Of a stretch of DNA of 64,000 bases, positions 1-8,095 are shown in pieces. The DNA comes from Alkalihalobacterium alkalinitrilicum (lineage in GTDB: Bacteria > Bacillota > Bacilli > Bacillales > Bacillaceae_F). Each line of letters starts with the position of its first letter. Positions within the stretch are counted from its first letter, which is position 1. A program made the position numbers and the translations under genes. The notes beneath the pieces are model-generated. The model saw only the letters and a list, made by a program, of their open reading frames with translations, did no database searches and was not told the DNA's origin. The stretch lies in assembly GCF_002019605.1 (NCBI RefSeq), contig NZ_KV917368.1, positions 4,106,519-4,170,518 of the forward strand, read 5' to 3'.

Positions 1-525
1 AATAATACCAGCAATAAATAAGTCTCCTACAGAAATTCCAGCTATAACGCCTATCAACACCATTGGAATACTTGGTGGTATAATCGACCCTGTTATCCCT
101 CCTGCCGCTTGAATTGCTGAAGCAAAGTTTCTTTCATATCCCCTTTGGACCATATGTGGTATCATAATTGAACCAATCGCAACTATAGTTGCTACAGAAG
201 AACCAGAAATAGCACCAAAAAACATACATGCGACAATGGAAACGTGTGCTAAGCCTCCTCTAATGTTCCCAACTAAACTACTAGCAAATTCAACAATCTT
301 CTGAGACAATCCACCGTATTCCATCAATTTTCCAGCCAATATGAAAAATGGAACAGCCATTAAAGGAAAGGAATCAAGAGATGAAAACATCGACTGTATC
401 AACCTTAAAAGATTTATATCTGAAATCCAAATACTAATTATCATCGTAGAAATGCCAATAGCAAAAGCAACAGGTACATTTATTAAAAAGAGTAATAACA
501 TTATAATTAAAAGCAACAATATCAA
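1..525 (-). CDS. dctM: TRAP transporter large permease DctM (partial, runs off window)
   Basis: The first 175 codons of a TRAP large membrane subunit, which forms the proton/sodium-coupled channel. The frame opens at a TTG (523-525), nine bases after an AGGAGG (535-540), and stays open to base 1. The translation has the DctM signature of hydrophobic helices: a leucine-rich first helix, then FPLMAVPFFILAGKLMEYGG, a GGLAHVSIVACMFFGAISGS block and an IIPPSIPMVLIG block. It lies four bases after the DctQ stop, as in TRAP operons. The TTG start and the window edge make it easy to miss. The C-terminal half lies outside the window. Confidence 0.9.
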   Translation of the reverse strand, partial: MILLLLIIMLLLFLINVPVAFAIGISTMIISIWISDINLLRLIQSMFSSLDSFPLMAVPFFILAGKLMEYGGLSQKIVEFASSLVGNIRGGLAHVSIVACMFFGAISGSSVATIVAIGSIMIPHMVQRGYERNFASAIQAAGGITGSIIPPSIPMVLIGVIAGISVGDLFIAGII

Positions 526-529
526 TGTC

Positions 530-1018
530 TTATTCCTCCTGAATCTCCCCATTTTTCCAAAATTTAATTGTTACATCTATTATATTTAAGATTTGTAAAA
601 TACCAGCTAGAGGAATTACACTATATATATACCCCATTGGGATTCTTAAATTTGGAGATCGCTGTCCCAGCGTTAAACTTACTAATTCAAATCCTTTGAT
701 AATAATTACTATTAAAAAAATAATACATAGCATTGCTACAACCGTTTGAAAAATTTTTTTTGAAGGATTGGATAATCTATTTGACAATAAATCTATGCTA
801 ATGTGGCTCCCATATTGAAAAGCAAGGGATGCACCTAAGAATATGATAGCGATCATTAGGTACCTAGCTAGTTCATCAGTCCATACAAAAGATGTATTGA
901 ATAACAAACGCGTCATGATTTGTAAAAAAATAAGACAGACCATTGCAATTACAAATACCATCGTAATACTTTCAGTTAAACGATTTAAATTCATAAGAAT
1001 CCTACTCCAAAATCCCAT
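530..1018 (-). CDS. dctQ: TRAP transporter small permease DctQ
   Basis: Small four-helix subunit of a TRAP transporter that bridges the DctM channel and the periplasmic-type binding protein. About 162 residues with four hydrophobic segments and the conserved TSFVWTDELARYLMIA stretch near residue 45. I prefer the ATG at 1018 because a GGAG lies eight bases upstream; a GTG at 1027 in the same frame overlaps that ribosome site and is less likely. It is the middle gene of dctP-dctQ-dctM, read leftward, with a hairpin between it and dctP. Confidence 0.9.
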   Translation of the reverse strand: MGFWSRILMNLNRLTESITMVFVIAMVCLIFLQIMTRLLFNTSFVWTDELARYLMIAIIFLGASLAFQYGSHISIDLLSNRLSNPSKKIFQTVVAMLCIIFLIVIIIKGFELVSLTLGQRSPNLRIPMGYIYSVIPLAGILQILNIIDVTIKFWKNGEIQEE

Positions 1019-1037
1019 CTTCTTCACTCCATATAAT

Positions 1038-1073
1038 TACAAGAAAGCAAGATTTCACTCTTGCTTTCTTGTA
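1038..1073 (-). promoter_or_regulatory. Hairpin between dctP and dctQ
   Basis: A perfect 15-bp inverted repeat (TACAAGAAAGCAAGA and its complement, loop of six) lies between the dctP stop and the dctQ start. No long T run follows on the leftward strand. It is therefore more likely an mRNA 3' stabiliser or partial attenuator that raises binding-protein output relative to the permease than a full terminator. Confidence 0.6.
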
Positions 1074-1127
1074 TAATTAACAAAATACAAACTTTACTTT
1101 GTATCGTTTTAATAAGTAGCTACTATT

Positions 1128-2153
1128 TTATCTATGACTATCTACAATATCAATTAAATCTCTATATGTTTCACCATACTTATCGTATACTATCTTTGTT
1201 GCATTAATAAACGATTTAATATCCACTTCTTCTAAACCAATTACTTCCATTCCGTTCTCTTGAACATATTTTTCAGCAGCCTCTTCCAATTCTTTATTTA
1301 ATTGACGTTGTAAGAGTGCATTTTTTTCTCCTATTTCTATTAATAATGCTTGTAATTCAGCGTCAAGTGAATTAAACGTGATCGGACTTATCATAAGTAC
1401 TGCCCCACCATAGGACATTGGTACTTTAGTGATATAATCTTGAACCTCATACAGTTTAAATGATTGTGCTACACCAAAAGTATCTTGCCCTGCATTAATA
1501 ACACCTTGTTGGAGTGAAGTAAACACTTCTGCAGCATCCATAGTTGTAGGGTCAGCCCCTAAGCTATTATAGGTATCTACAATAATCGGACTTTCCTGCG
1601 CTCTTATTTTCATTCCACGTATATCCTCTGCACTATATACCGGTTTTCCAGTTGTCACAAAATTCTTAAAACCAAAGTCAAGGAATCCTAGACTTTTTAG
1701 CCCTACTTCCTCCATTTTCTCTGAAAAAACTTCCCCTAAACCTCCATCTAGTGTACGATGCACATGATCTATATCTTCAAATAAAAAAGGTAAATCTAAA
1801 ACAGATAACTCGTCCACAAAGTTTGTTACTGGCCCAGAGGATACTATTGCTAAATCTAATGTTCCAACTTGAACGCCTTCAATTAATTCTCTTTGCCCTC
1901 CTAATTGTCCAGAGTCGTACACTTCAATTATTAATCTTCCATTGGATGCTTCTTCAATCTCGTTGGCAAATCCTGTTGCAGTTAGTCCATATGAATGTTG
2001 TGGTGGTGATGGATGACCTAATTTTAATGTAATTGTTTCCTTTGTATCAGTTAATTTTTCATCTGATGTACCTGTAGACTGATTTGAATTACTACAAGCA
2101 GCCACTATTAAAATAAACATAACAAATAAAATTAACATTGATCTTTTTTTCAC
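1128..2153 (-). CDS. dctP: TRAP transporter substrate-binding lipoprotein DctP
   Basis: Extracytoplasmic solute receptor of a TRAP system, about 341 residues. The N-terminus is a lipoprotein signal: lysines and arginine, then MLILFVMFILIVAACS with the lipobox cysteine, then a Ser/Thr/Gln-rich linker. The body has DctP features: LKLGHPSPPQHSY near the start of the mature domain, a YDSGQLGGQRELIEGVQVG block, and GMKIRAQESPIIVDTYNSLG carrying the arginine that in this family contacts the ligand carboxylate. I place the start at a GTG (2153) seven bases after GGAGG, not at the ATG at 2168, which lies upstream of that ribosome site. The ligand is presumably an organic acid. Confidence 0.9.
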   Translation of the reverse strand: MKKRSMLILFVMFILIVAACSNSNQSTGTSDEKLTDTKETITLKLGHPSPPQHSYGLTATGFANEIEEASNGRLIIEVYDSGQLGGQRELIEGVQVGTLDLAIVSSGPVTNFVDELSVLDLPFLFEDIDHVHRTLDGGLGEVFSEKMEEVGLKSLGFLDFGFKNFVTTGKPVYSAEDIRGMKIRAQESPIIVDTYNSLGADPTTMDAAEVFTSLQQGVINAGQDTFGVAQSFKLYEVQDYITKVPMSYGGAVLMISPITFNSLDAELQALLIEIGEKNALLQRQLNKELEEAAEKYVQENGMEVIGLEEVDIKSFINATKIVYDKYGETYRDLIDIVDSHR

Positions 2154-2321
2154 ACTAATTCCTCCCAATGTTTATCTTTCTTACCTTTTTTCACTTTTGG
2201 TTAATAATTGAAATAAACATAGAGCAGCCTTACTAGAATGTTAACACTTTTACGGTACAGTAGATTTATTATACCTTTTTAGAAATAAGGAATTTCATAG
2301 CTTATAAATTCCATTGACAAA

Positions 2322-3101
2322 TTAAATTTCACTGATTTTCTCTAATTTGTAAATTCCTTCAAGCCAAAATGCCACCTCTTCCACCAAGGCATTTAATATC
2401 ACCTCACCTGCCTCTGGATTAGCACCAACAGGATTTCCAAAAACTCCACTGGGACTAATTGCTGGTACACCATTTTCCTGCATTATCTCCATCCATCCTG
2501 GTTCACCAGTAGTGTAGCCAGCCACTGCTTCAAAAGATCGCACTCGATGTTCTCCTAAAACATGAAGCACCAAACTCGTTTCTATTGCACCTGCATGACT
2601 ATCTGTAGGTGCTAACTCAAGTCCTGTACTTAAACCAGCTTGATACATAATATTTAAAAATCTCTCAAAATCATCATAAGCCTCTATTTGAATTTCTGGG
2701 AAATCATCACCGCATTTTTTTGCATACTCTCCAAGAAAACTAAAATTCCCACCGTGAAAACTTAGCAAACAAATACGAGTTACACCCATATGCTTCAATG
2801 CAGTGATATAGGCCCTAATCTCTGCTGCTAATGTCACGGGATCAAGGGTTATAGTCCCTGGAAAATCTACGTGATGTTCTGATAATCCCGCAATAAGAGT
2901 AGGTGTTACAATGATAGGTTCCTGAAAACAATCAGAAACTTTAGCCGCCATCACTTCAACCAAAATAGAATCTGTAAATAGGGGCAGATGCGGCCCATGT
3001 TGTTCAAACGCCCCAACCGGGATTAAAGCGATTGCACTCTTATCTTGTGCAATTTCCCTAGATTCAGAAGATGTCAAGTATTTTAGATCTACAAAGCTCA
3101 T
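2322..3101 (-). CDS. Creatininase-family amidohydrolase
   Basis: 259 residues matching the creatininase/creatinine amidohydrolase family: VGAFEQHGPHLPLFTDS supplies the metal-binding Glu/His/Asp set, SFHGGNFSF the conserved HGG-N motif, and DSHAGAIETS the second HAG-ET motif. Family members are metal-dependent hydrolases acting on cyclic or linear amides, or are involved in peptide-cofactor maturation. It is the upstream gene of a leftward group with dctP-dctQ-dctM, so a role in hydrolysing an imported amide compound is reasonable (inference). A GGAG lies 12 bases before the ATG, rather far. The substrate cannot be read from the sequence. Confidence 0.85.
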   Translation of the reverse strand: MSFVDLKYLTSSESREIAQDKSAIALIPVGAFEQHGPHLPLFTDSILVEVMAAKVSDCFQEPIIVTPTLIAGLSEHHVDFPGTITLDPVTLAAEIRAYITALKHMGVTRICLLSFHGGNFSFLGEYAKKCGDDFPEIQIEAYDDFERFLNIMYQAGLSTGLELAPTDSHAGAIETSLVLHVLGEHRVRSFEAVAGYTTGEPGWMEIMQENGVPAISPSGVFGNPVGANPEAGEVILNALVEEVAFWLEGIYKLEKISEI

Positions 3102-3747
3102 AATAATTATTGTCTCCTTCTTCAGTGTTTCACTTCCAATTATAGGACGTAAAACGTTTTATAATTGGAAGTTCCAAAATACGTATTCATTTGTTTACTA
3201 ATTGTTGATCATTTAAAGATTTAGATTTTTTACCAAGGATCCTACCAAGAATCCAATTTCTTATCACCTCCCATAATTAACTGGTCTGGTTCTTGAATTT
3301 TTGATTGTCTATTGCAATTTTTACTGTATTAATATTTCTTGATTATAGTTTAACAGCATGATAATTTCTAATCTGTTCATTAGTTACATATAACAAATAA
3401 ATTTCAAAATAATTTTTCAATTCTGAATGAATGATAAGTAATTTTTAACTAATTGGTTTATACTAAATGACTATTTTAAGATAGTTAATCCATTTACTCT
3501 AACTTAATTTGATTAGTACTTAGCAGTGTTTTTTTATTTTAAATTAATCAAATTATTTGTTGTTGCTTTATTTAAATTAGATTATGATTAAATTATTAAT
3601 GTTTCAATTTAGTAGAGTTGCGTTCTTACAGATATAATATTCTTAATTAAAAACTTGAATAGAACTTTAAATTACTCCATAATTAAATCGTTTACATTTG
3701 CGTGCCATGCAACCTAGATTACGAAGGAAGGAAGTGGTCTTATCCAA
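3102..3747. other. Long AT-rich divergent intergenic region
   Basis: 646 bases between the leftward creatininase gene and the rightward Crp-type regulator. No convincing gene is seen. It holds an inverted repeat, AATTTGATTA at 3506-3515 with its complement at 3545-3554. The TTGAT/ATCAA halves resemble Fnr/Crp half-sites, so it may contain operators for the adjacent regulator (inference). Promoters for both flanking genes must lie here. Confidence 0.4.
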
Positions 3748-4416
3748 TTGCCATACGTTGTTGAAGAAGCCTTTCATCCAAGTCATTTCGGGCAACTCCC
3801 GCCAGAGGTTAATGAACTTATCAAGCGTAAGTCCTACAAAAAAGGTAGTAATATCATTTTCCAAGGAGATCCCGCAAAAAACTTTTACTATGTACATAAC
3901 GGCAAAGTAAAAGCAACAATCGTCCGCCCAGATGGTACTGAGAAAGTATTTGCCTTTTCTGAAAGTGGCCAATTTTTTGCTGATGTCCCTTTCTTCCAAC
4001 AATCCAATCACTGGTATACAGTAGTAGCAATAGAGCTCACAACAGTAAGTGAATTTTCAAAAGACGACATGGAGACAATTATCCGAATTCATCCTGAATT
4101 TGTATTTTCCTTGATGCAATCAATTTCTCAAAAAGTTTGGATGCTAAGTAATCAAATGATGACTCTAACTTTCGACCCTACCGAAGTACGTTTAGCTCGT
4201 ATTATAGTTGAAATTTTAAATCGTAAACCTGAAGGGATTCAATCGCTATCGATTACACATCAGGAGCTATCTTCTATATTAGGTACATCAAGAGTTATGG
4301 TTACGAAGATTTTAAATGATTGGCGAGTACGTGGAATTGTTGATTTGCGAAAAGGAGCTCTTTCCATCAATGACTTGCAAGCCCTTAAACAAATAACAGC
4401 TTTTAATTTGGAGTAG
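3748..4416 (+). CDS. Crp/Fnr-family transcriptional regulator
   Basis: 222 residues with an N-terminal cyclic-nucleotide-binding-type beta roll (residues about 15-125, KKGSNIIFQGDPAKNFYYV, then a GQFFADVPFF turn) and a C-terminal Crp winged helix (about 150-215, including SSILGTSRVMVTKILNDW). No cysteine cluster is present, so it is not an oxygen-sensing Fe-S Fnr. The start is a TTG at 3748 about 13 bases after GAAGGAAG; that spacing is long, so the start is moderately sure. It diverges from the creatininase/TRAP operon and is a candidate regulator of it (inference). A strong terminator follows. Confidence 0.85.
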   Translation: MPYVVEEAFHPSHFGQLPPEVNELIKRKSYKKGSNIIFQGDPAKNFYYVHNGKVKATIVRPDGTEKVFAFSESGQFFADVPFFQQSNHWYTVVAIELTTVSEFSKDDMETIIRIHPEFVFSLMQSISQKVWMLSNQMMTLTFDPTEVRLARIIVEILNRKPEGIQSLSITHQELSSILGTSRVMVTKILNDWRVRGIVDLRKGALSINDLQALKQITAFNLE

Positions 4417-4466
4417 TAAATCTACTAATGAAAGTTGTACTGACTAGGAAAAAAGTATAAATGGGA

Positions 4467-4502
4467 AAACGAAGTGAGGTTTCTTCCTCACTTCGTTTTT
4501 TT
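4467..4502 (+). terminator. Rho-independent terminator after the Crp-type gene
   Basis: Inverted repeat AACGAAGTGAGG / CCTCACTTCGTT with a short loop followed by seven T. It ends the Crp-type transcript 50 bases after its stop. Confidence 0.85.
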
Positions 4503-4621
4503 ACGTGTATAAAGGCCACCTGTTAAAGAAAATATTCTCTCTTATAAAAAAATGAATTAGCAACTCTTTTGTTAAATTACGTCTAATAAAGCTTCTAGAT
4601 ACGTTAAATACTACTTTCCTT

Positions 4622-4732
4622 TTACCGTAGAGGCTTCCAAGAAATAATTGCTCCATGAAAAGAATGTTCATATGTATACTTTCCATCTTTATATTGAACA
4701 TACTCACTTATTGCACTTTCTACATCTGACGC
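4622..4732 (-). pseudogene. 3' fragment of an unrecognised gene, cut by a repeat
   Basis: On the minus strand 36 codons are open to a TAA at 4622-4624 and read like a real C-terminus (ASDVESAISEYVQY, then EHSFHGAIISWKPLR). The open frame ends at 4733, exactly where a GGGGGGTGACAGGCACC repeat (4738-4755) begins. I read it as the tail of a gene whose front was lost at the repeat. Family unknown. Confidence 0.4.
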
Positions 4733-4737
4733 TTTAT

Positions 4738-4755
4738 CGGGGGGTGACAGGCACC
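4738..4755. repeat. GGTGACAGGCACC-type palindromic repeat unit
   Basis: GGGGGGTGACAGGCACC is a partly self-complementary GC-rich unit of the sort that forms REP elements in Bacillus. It separates two coding fragments that do not join. Confidence 0.45.
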
Positions 4756-4770
4756 ATTTTCATGAAATAG

Positions 4771-4884
4771 ATGAATACTACCCTGTTGCACACGAATTAC
4801 TTGGGAATCTGAAATACTCTATTATTAAACAGATTGTATACTCTGAAGAGCTAACTTTCAAACCTAAAATAAAGATGAGACATT
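4771..4884 (+). pseudogene. 3' fragment of an unrecognised gene
   Basis: A plus-strand frame of 37 codons (DEYYPVAHELLGNLKYSIIK and onward) closes at a TAA near 4884 with no start or ribosome site, and its front abuts the 4738 repeat. Composition is protein-like. It is a probable gene tail; family not recognised. Confidence 0.3.
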
Positions 4885-5042
4885 AAGACAAAACATTAAA
4901 AATGCTTATTATATTGACCAGCATGTTAGGCCCATAAGTGATTCAGGTGGGTTAAATCGTAAGCCCCCATTCAAACAACGCATATAAACAAGTAGCGCCT
5001 CCAGGTACGATATAAGTATCAAATATAGGAGGTGCTTTTCTT

Positions 5043-5237
5043 ATGCCACAACAAAAGTTAACGATCGTCCCCGTTACACTACACTCCGAAAATAAAGCTC
5101 CCGATACACCAATTTCTCAAACACCTCTTTCAAATAGCGTTTGCACGATCAAAACGGCAACCGCTGAAATATCCTTCTTCAACGGCATAGATGAGCGAAC
5201 CATCCAAACCGTAATGAAGGAGTTGAAACATCTATGA
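5043..5237 (+). CDS. tnpA: IS66 accessory protein TnpA (short form)
   Basis: 64 residues ending in FFNGIDERTIQTVMKELKHL, the usual C-terminal helix of small IS66 TnpA proteins in Firmicutes. A GGAGG precedes the ATG and the stop overlaps the tnpB start by four bases (ATGA). It is needed with TnpB for IS66 transposition by an unclear mechanism. Probably expressed but idle, since tnpC is truncated. Confidence 0.75.
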   Translation: MPQQKLTIVPVTLHSENKAPDTPISQTPLSNSVCTIKTATAEISFFNGIDERTIQTVMKELKHL

Positions 5238-5587
5238 GACACGATTATACTAGCGTGAAAAATATCTATATCATTTGTGGCAAAACCGATATGCGGAAGG
5301 GCATTGACGGATTGGCCACACTGATTCAGGATTCTTTCAAGCTCGATCCGTATGGTGACTCGATATTCTTATTTTCTGGATGGAGTAAAGACCGCTATAA
5401 ATGTCTATATTTCGACGGTGATGGCTTCGCCATGCTCTATAAGCGATTGGATAATGGGAAGCTCCAATGGCCAAAGAATGAAAATGAAGTACGCACTCTT
5501 TCACAAAAGCAAATTCGCTGGCTTCTCGAAGGGTTATCTATAGAGCAACCAAAAGCGATTCCACCATCTCCAAAAGGGGTGTTCTAA
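5234..5587 (+). CDS. tnpB: IS66 accessory protein TnpB
   Basis: 117 residues with the diagnostic IS66 Orf2 pattern: ICGKTDMRKGIDGLATLIQ near the start, DSIFLFSGWSKDRYKCLYFDGDGFAMLYKRL in the middle, and the RTLSQKQIRWLLEGL block. Full length for the family. Translationally coupled to tnpA. Confidence 0.92.
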   Translation: MRHDYTSVKNIYIICGKTDMRKGIDGLATLIQDSFKLDPYGDSIFLFSGWSKDRYKCLYFDGDGFAMLYKRLDNGKLQWPKNENEVRTLSQKQIRWLLEGLSIEQPKAIPPSPKGVF

Positions 5588-5665
5588 ATTTAATAAATCT
5601 ATTAATTTTATCTTTATTCCACTGTTCAAACTACTTATAATAGAAGGAACGAATCTGAACGAAAA

Positions 5666-5878
5666 GTGGTGAATGGTGTGGCGAATGTTTCTTCTAAAAA
5701 TGAAAATCAAAACGAAAAATTAATTCGGCTGCTTGAGGAGCAATTGGCTCATACGAATCAGCAAAATCAAGAGCTATCAAAAAAATTGGATCAATCGTCG
5801 AAACAAATAGAAGCGTTAACACAACAACTTCAAACACTTAACAAGGCTACTGGGGTCTGTCCCCCACTCAGCTAAAGT
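5666..5878 (+). pseudogene. tnpC: IS66 transposase TnpC, N-terminal fragment
   Basis: About 62 residues of the glutamine-rich coiled coil that begins IS66 transposases (LIRLLEEQLAHTNQQNQELS onward, heptads of L/I and Q). The reading then passes into the REP-like repeat, giving GVCPPLS and a stop. All catalytic residues (DDE) and the zinc-finger region are missing. Confidence 0.8.
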
Positions 5879-5880
5879 TT
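5852..5880. repeat. REP-like repeat copy 1
   Basis: GGGGTCTGTCCCCCACTCAG: GGGG...CCCC palindrome with conserved flank. It lies exactly at the truncation point of IS66 tnpC and upstream of the RAYT gene. Confidence 0.7.
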
Positions 5881-6066
5881 AACGCGTTAAAGAGGTAGAG
5901 GATAACGAAGATACAAGAGTAGCAAATAGTGGCTGGGTAGCTTAGTGCCATTTTTAGATAATTGAAAAAATAATATAGATAAGTGAATGTATAGGTATAA
6001 TCGATTTGACAACTACATAAAGCGGATGGGCGGTTGACCATCTCCCAAGCGAAGGGAGGTGGTAAG

Positions 6067-6171
6067 GTGACGACTTACGAAGCAATAACTGTTGCATTAC
6101 AATCAAATTTAGTTTTGATAAGTGTAATTTCATTGATTCTAATTATCGTCAAAGAAATAAGAAAAAAGTAA
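6067..6171 (+). CDS. Holin-like type I toxin (34 aa)
   Basis: GTG start behind GGGAGGTGGTAAG. The product is VTTYEAITVALQSNLVLISV followed by ISLILIIVKEIRKK: a TxxEA N-terminus, one transmembrane helix and a basic tail, the pattern of the TxpA/BsrG-like putative holin-like toxins of Bacillaceae. A TATAAT at 5996-6001 is a plausible -10. The stop codon lies in the stem of its own terminator. Such peptides depolarise or disrupt the membrane and are held off by a convergent antisense RNA, for which a candidate exists just downstream. Confidence 0.8.
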   Translation: MTTYEAITVALQSNLVLISVISLILIIVKEIRKK

Positions 6172-6212
6172 CCGTCATCCGCCCGACCAAAGGATAGAAT
6201 AGGTTACTTTTT
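6163..6212 (+). terminator. Terminator of the holin-like toxin mRNA
   Basis: AAAAAGTAACC and its complement GGTTACTTTTT enclose about 28 bases. The stop codon is within the left arm, as in txpA-type genes. A close relative lies at 62196-62244. Confidence 0.75.
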
Positions 6213-6312
6213 CATATTGGTACTTATTTACTTGGTCAGCCGCTCTTCATGCGGCATGTAGTTGTTTTTGGCTGTGTGTTTCCCGCACTTGGCCATTTTT
6301 CATTCTATGTTA
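6170..6312 (-). ncRNA. Candidate antisense antitoxin RNA
   Basis: A minus-strand TATAAT (complement 6324-6329), with TTGATT 18 bases before it, would start an RNA near 6312-6316 running back over the toxin 3' end. It would carry a strong stem GCCGC-ATGAA-GAGCGGC (6240-6258 region). The gene-terminator-hairpin arrangement repeats at 62150-62345, so the hairpin block belongs to the module. Function is inferred by analogy with RatA-type antitoxins; the exact ends are guesses. Confidence 0.5.
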
Positions 6313-6513
6313 ATTATAAGTATATTATACACTGTAGTTTAATATACAATCAATTCCTGTTTTTTCTCTTTTGATGGCTTTCTCAATCCCTTTTTCCATG
6401 CTTTTGCTACGTTTTTGTGAAATTTCTGTAAACCTTTTTCAGAATAGCAGGATTTAGACGAATGTTATAGAAAGATGTCACTGTGAAAATCTAACTGAAA
6501 GGTGGGGTGGCCA

Positions 6514-7047
6514 TTGGCACGCAAGCCTCGTGTTTGGTTTCCAGGGGCCGTGTTTCATATTACGAGTCGCGGAAACCGTCGTGCTTCTATTTTTTACGAA
6601 CCTGATGATCGATTGATGTATTTATCGATATTAGAAGAAACCCGAAAGTTTTTCCCATTTCATCTTCATGCTTACTGTCTAATGACGAATCATATTCACC
6701 TTCTCCTCGAAACAATCGATAATCCGACGAAGGATATTATCAAAAAGCTACATTCCCTCTATGCGATTTATTTCAATAAGCGGTATAAAACGAGCGGTCA
6801 TTTGTTTCAAGGGCGTTATCATGCAGAATTAATTCGTGATGATCCTCATTTCTTAGAAGTTAGTCGGTACATTCATCTCAATCCAGTGGCAGCGAAAATG
6901 GTCACACGTCCAGATAGCTATCGCTGGAGTAGTTATGCTGCTTATAATTCCTCTCGCTCTAACCCTCATATTAAAACAGAGCGAATTCTATCTTATTTTC
7001 CTCACCCTCAGAAACAAAACTACCAAAAATTCATTGAATCTAAGTAA
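6514..7047 (+). CDS. REP-associated tyrosine transposase (RAYT, Y1/IS200-like)
   Basis: 177 residues, TTG start after GAAAGGTGGGG. RAYT proteins are single-stranded-DNA nucleases of the HUH/Y1 family that process REP repeats. It shows the early GAVFHITSRGNRR block, the metal-binding HUH as MTNHIHLLLE, and the Tyr-containing helix region GHLFQGRYHAELI, then YIHLNPVAAKMV and YRWSSYAAY. REP-like units lie on both sides (5852 and 7909), the classic REPtron layout. Its 3' end is duplicated 1,048 bases downstream. Confidence 0.9.
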   Translation: MARKPRVWFPGAVFHITSRGNRRASIFYEPDDRLMYLSILEETRKFFPFHLHAYCLMTNHIHLLLETIDNPTKDIIKKLHSLYAIYFNKRYKTSGHLFQGRYHAELIRDDPHFLEVSRYIHLNPVAAKMVTRPDSYRWSSYAAYNSSRSNPHIKTERILSYFPHPQKQNYQKFIESK

Positions 7048-7132
7048 ATAAGGAGATTTACCTATTGGCTGTTTCTGTAAGTAGTATTGGGCTAAAAGGT
7101 TTAGAAGGATATGTGATACAGGTGGAGGTTCA
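6891..7132 (+). repeat. 242-bp direct repeat, copy 1 (RAYT 3' end plus comM 5' end)
   Basis: Matches 7939-8180 without indels at a constant offset of 1,048 bases, with scattered substitutions. It covers the last 52 codons of the RAYT, the spacer, and the first 22 codons of comM. Confidence 0.9.
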
Positions 7133-7134
7133 AA
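7065..7134 (+). pseudogene. comM/yifB 5' fragment
   Basis: Starts at TTG 7065 behind AAGGAG exactly like the intact gene at 8113 and reads the same first 22 residues (SVSSIGLKGLEGYVIQVEVQ), then leaves homology. It is the stump of a broken comM copy created by the local duplication. Its ribosome site may still drive a short peptide. Confidence 0.8.
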
Positions 7135-7239
7135 AATGCGAACATGGTCAGCATGATGAAAGGCACAAAACGACATATTAACAAAAATAATGGAAATCAT
7201 AAACTAAAATTTGATATACTTTAGGTGAGGTGATGTTAA

Positions 7240-7521
7240 ATGAACATGTTGAGTGAACATGCCAAACAAGAGTTATTTAATGCACTAAAAGGCAGGCAAT
7301 CTGGAGCTTTTGTAATAGATGGTAAATTAGTTTCTATCGAGATTGAAAATGATAATACGGTTTCACCTAATGATTTAGTAAATGAAGATATTGCTCAAGA
7401 GATTGAAGAGTATCCAGAGTTGAAAGAGTCCTTGTCAAGGTATTTAAATAATCCAGGTATGAAAAGGTATTCTGGAAGTGAGTTGAAAGCTAAACGAAAT
7501 GAAAAAAGAAAATCATTTTAA
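7240..7521 (+). CDS. Antitoxin of a RelE/ParE-type module
   Basis: 93 residues, ATG preceded by GAGGTGATG. Acidic middle (ENDNTVSPNDLVNEDIAQEI) and a C-terminal MKRYSGSELKAKR segment. It overlaps the downstream toxin by 23 bases, as in TA operons. Family not firmly recognised; called antitoxin from position, size, acidity and overlap. It would bind the toxin and the operon promoter. Confidence 0.65.
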   Translation: MNMLSEHAKQELFNALKGRQSGAFVIDGKLVSIEIENDNTVSPNDLVNEDIAQEIEEYPELKESLSRYLNNPGMKRYSGSELKAKRNEKRKSF

Positions 7522-7846
7522 AGTCAGTTTTACAGAAGAGTTTGACTTATGTTTAGATAATATCCAACAGTTTTTTGCTGAACAAGGTGAAGAAACACTA
7601 AACTGGTGGTATACAAAAGAAGATGAAATAATTGATCATATAGAATCGAATCTTTCTGAAAATCCCTTTATTGGTCGAGAAATTCAGAAGGGGAGCTTTA
7701 AGGGACTGAGAAGGATAACCTATGGAAAAAGTAAGCATACGATGTTAAATTATATCATTTATTATGTTGTTTATGAAAATGATGGTTACATTGATGTCAT
7801 TAATATCTTACCTTCGAGGTCAAAACGTAAAAGAATTAAAAAATAA
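7499..7846 (+). CDS. RelE/ParE-type toxin
   Basis: 115 residues with the ParE/RelE plan: an N-terminal strand KVSFTEEFDLCLDNI, helical hairpin, NPFIGREIQKGSFKGLRRI, then the strand pair YIIYYVVYENDGYIDVINIL ending in a basic tail. The frame is intact, unlike the other RelE-type toxins in this window. It sits, with its antitoxin, in the insert between the two 242-bp repeats, so it may stabilise that duplication. Confidence 0.75.
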   Translation: MKKENHFKVSFTEEFDLCLDNIQQFFAEQGEETLNWWYTKEDEIIDHIESNLSENPFIGREIQKGSFKGLRRITYGKSKHTMLNYIIYYVVYENDGYIDVINILPSRSKRKRIKK

Positions 7847-7908
7847 ACAATGCAATTCCAAAGGACGTTGTTTCTCACTAGACAACTTCTTTTATTATAC
7901 GGAAGATT

Positions 7909-7934
7909 TGGAGTCTGTCCCCCACTCAGCTCAG
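7909..7934. repeat. REP-like repeat copy 2
   Basis: GAGTCTGTCCCCCACTCAGC, one change from copy 1 in the core. It lies at the 5' break of the RAYT 3' fragment. Confidence 0.7.
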
Positions 7935-8095
7935 TAGAAGCGAAAATGGTTACACGACCTGAAAGCTACCCTTGGAGTAGTTATGCTGCTTATATTTCCT
8001 CTCGCTCTAATCCTCATATAAAAACAGAGCGAATTCTATCTTATTTTCCTCACCCTCAAAAACAAAACTACCAAAAATTCATTGAATCTAAGTAA
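7935..8095 (+). pseudogene. RAYT 3' fragment
   Basis: The last 53 codons of a RAYT (AKMVTRPESYPWSSYAAYIS onward) in frame with the REP-derived prefix and without a catalytic HUH. Nearly identical to residues 126-177 of the RAYT at 6514. A remnant, not a functional gene. Confidence 0.85.

Larger units (their letters stand above)
4959..5851 (+). mobile_element. Truncated IS66-family insertion sequence
   Basis: Left end GTAAGCCCCC (IS66 ends begin GTAA) followed by the canonical gene order tnpA, tnpB, start of tnpC. The element stops in the first 62 codons of tnpC, where a REP-like repeat begins at 5852. Most of the DDE transposase and the right end are missing, so it cannot move by itself. Confidence 0.8.

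Noticed and set aside
3200-3300. Short leader peptide before the creatininase gene (minus strand GTG with 24 codons)
   Set aside because: The GTG overlaps its only ribosome-like site, so initiation is doubtful.
3667-4011. Minus-strand frame over the Crp-type gene
   Set aside because: Lies wholly opposite a well-supported gene and has no start signal.
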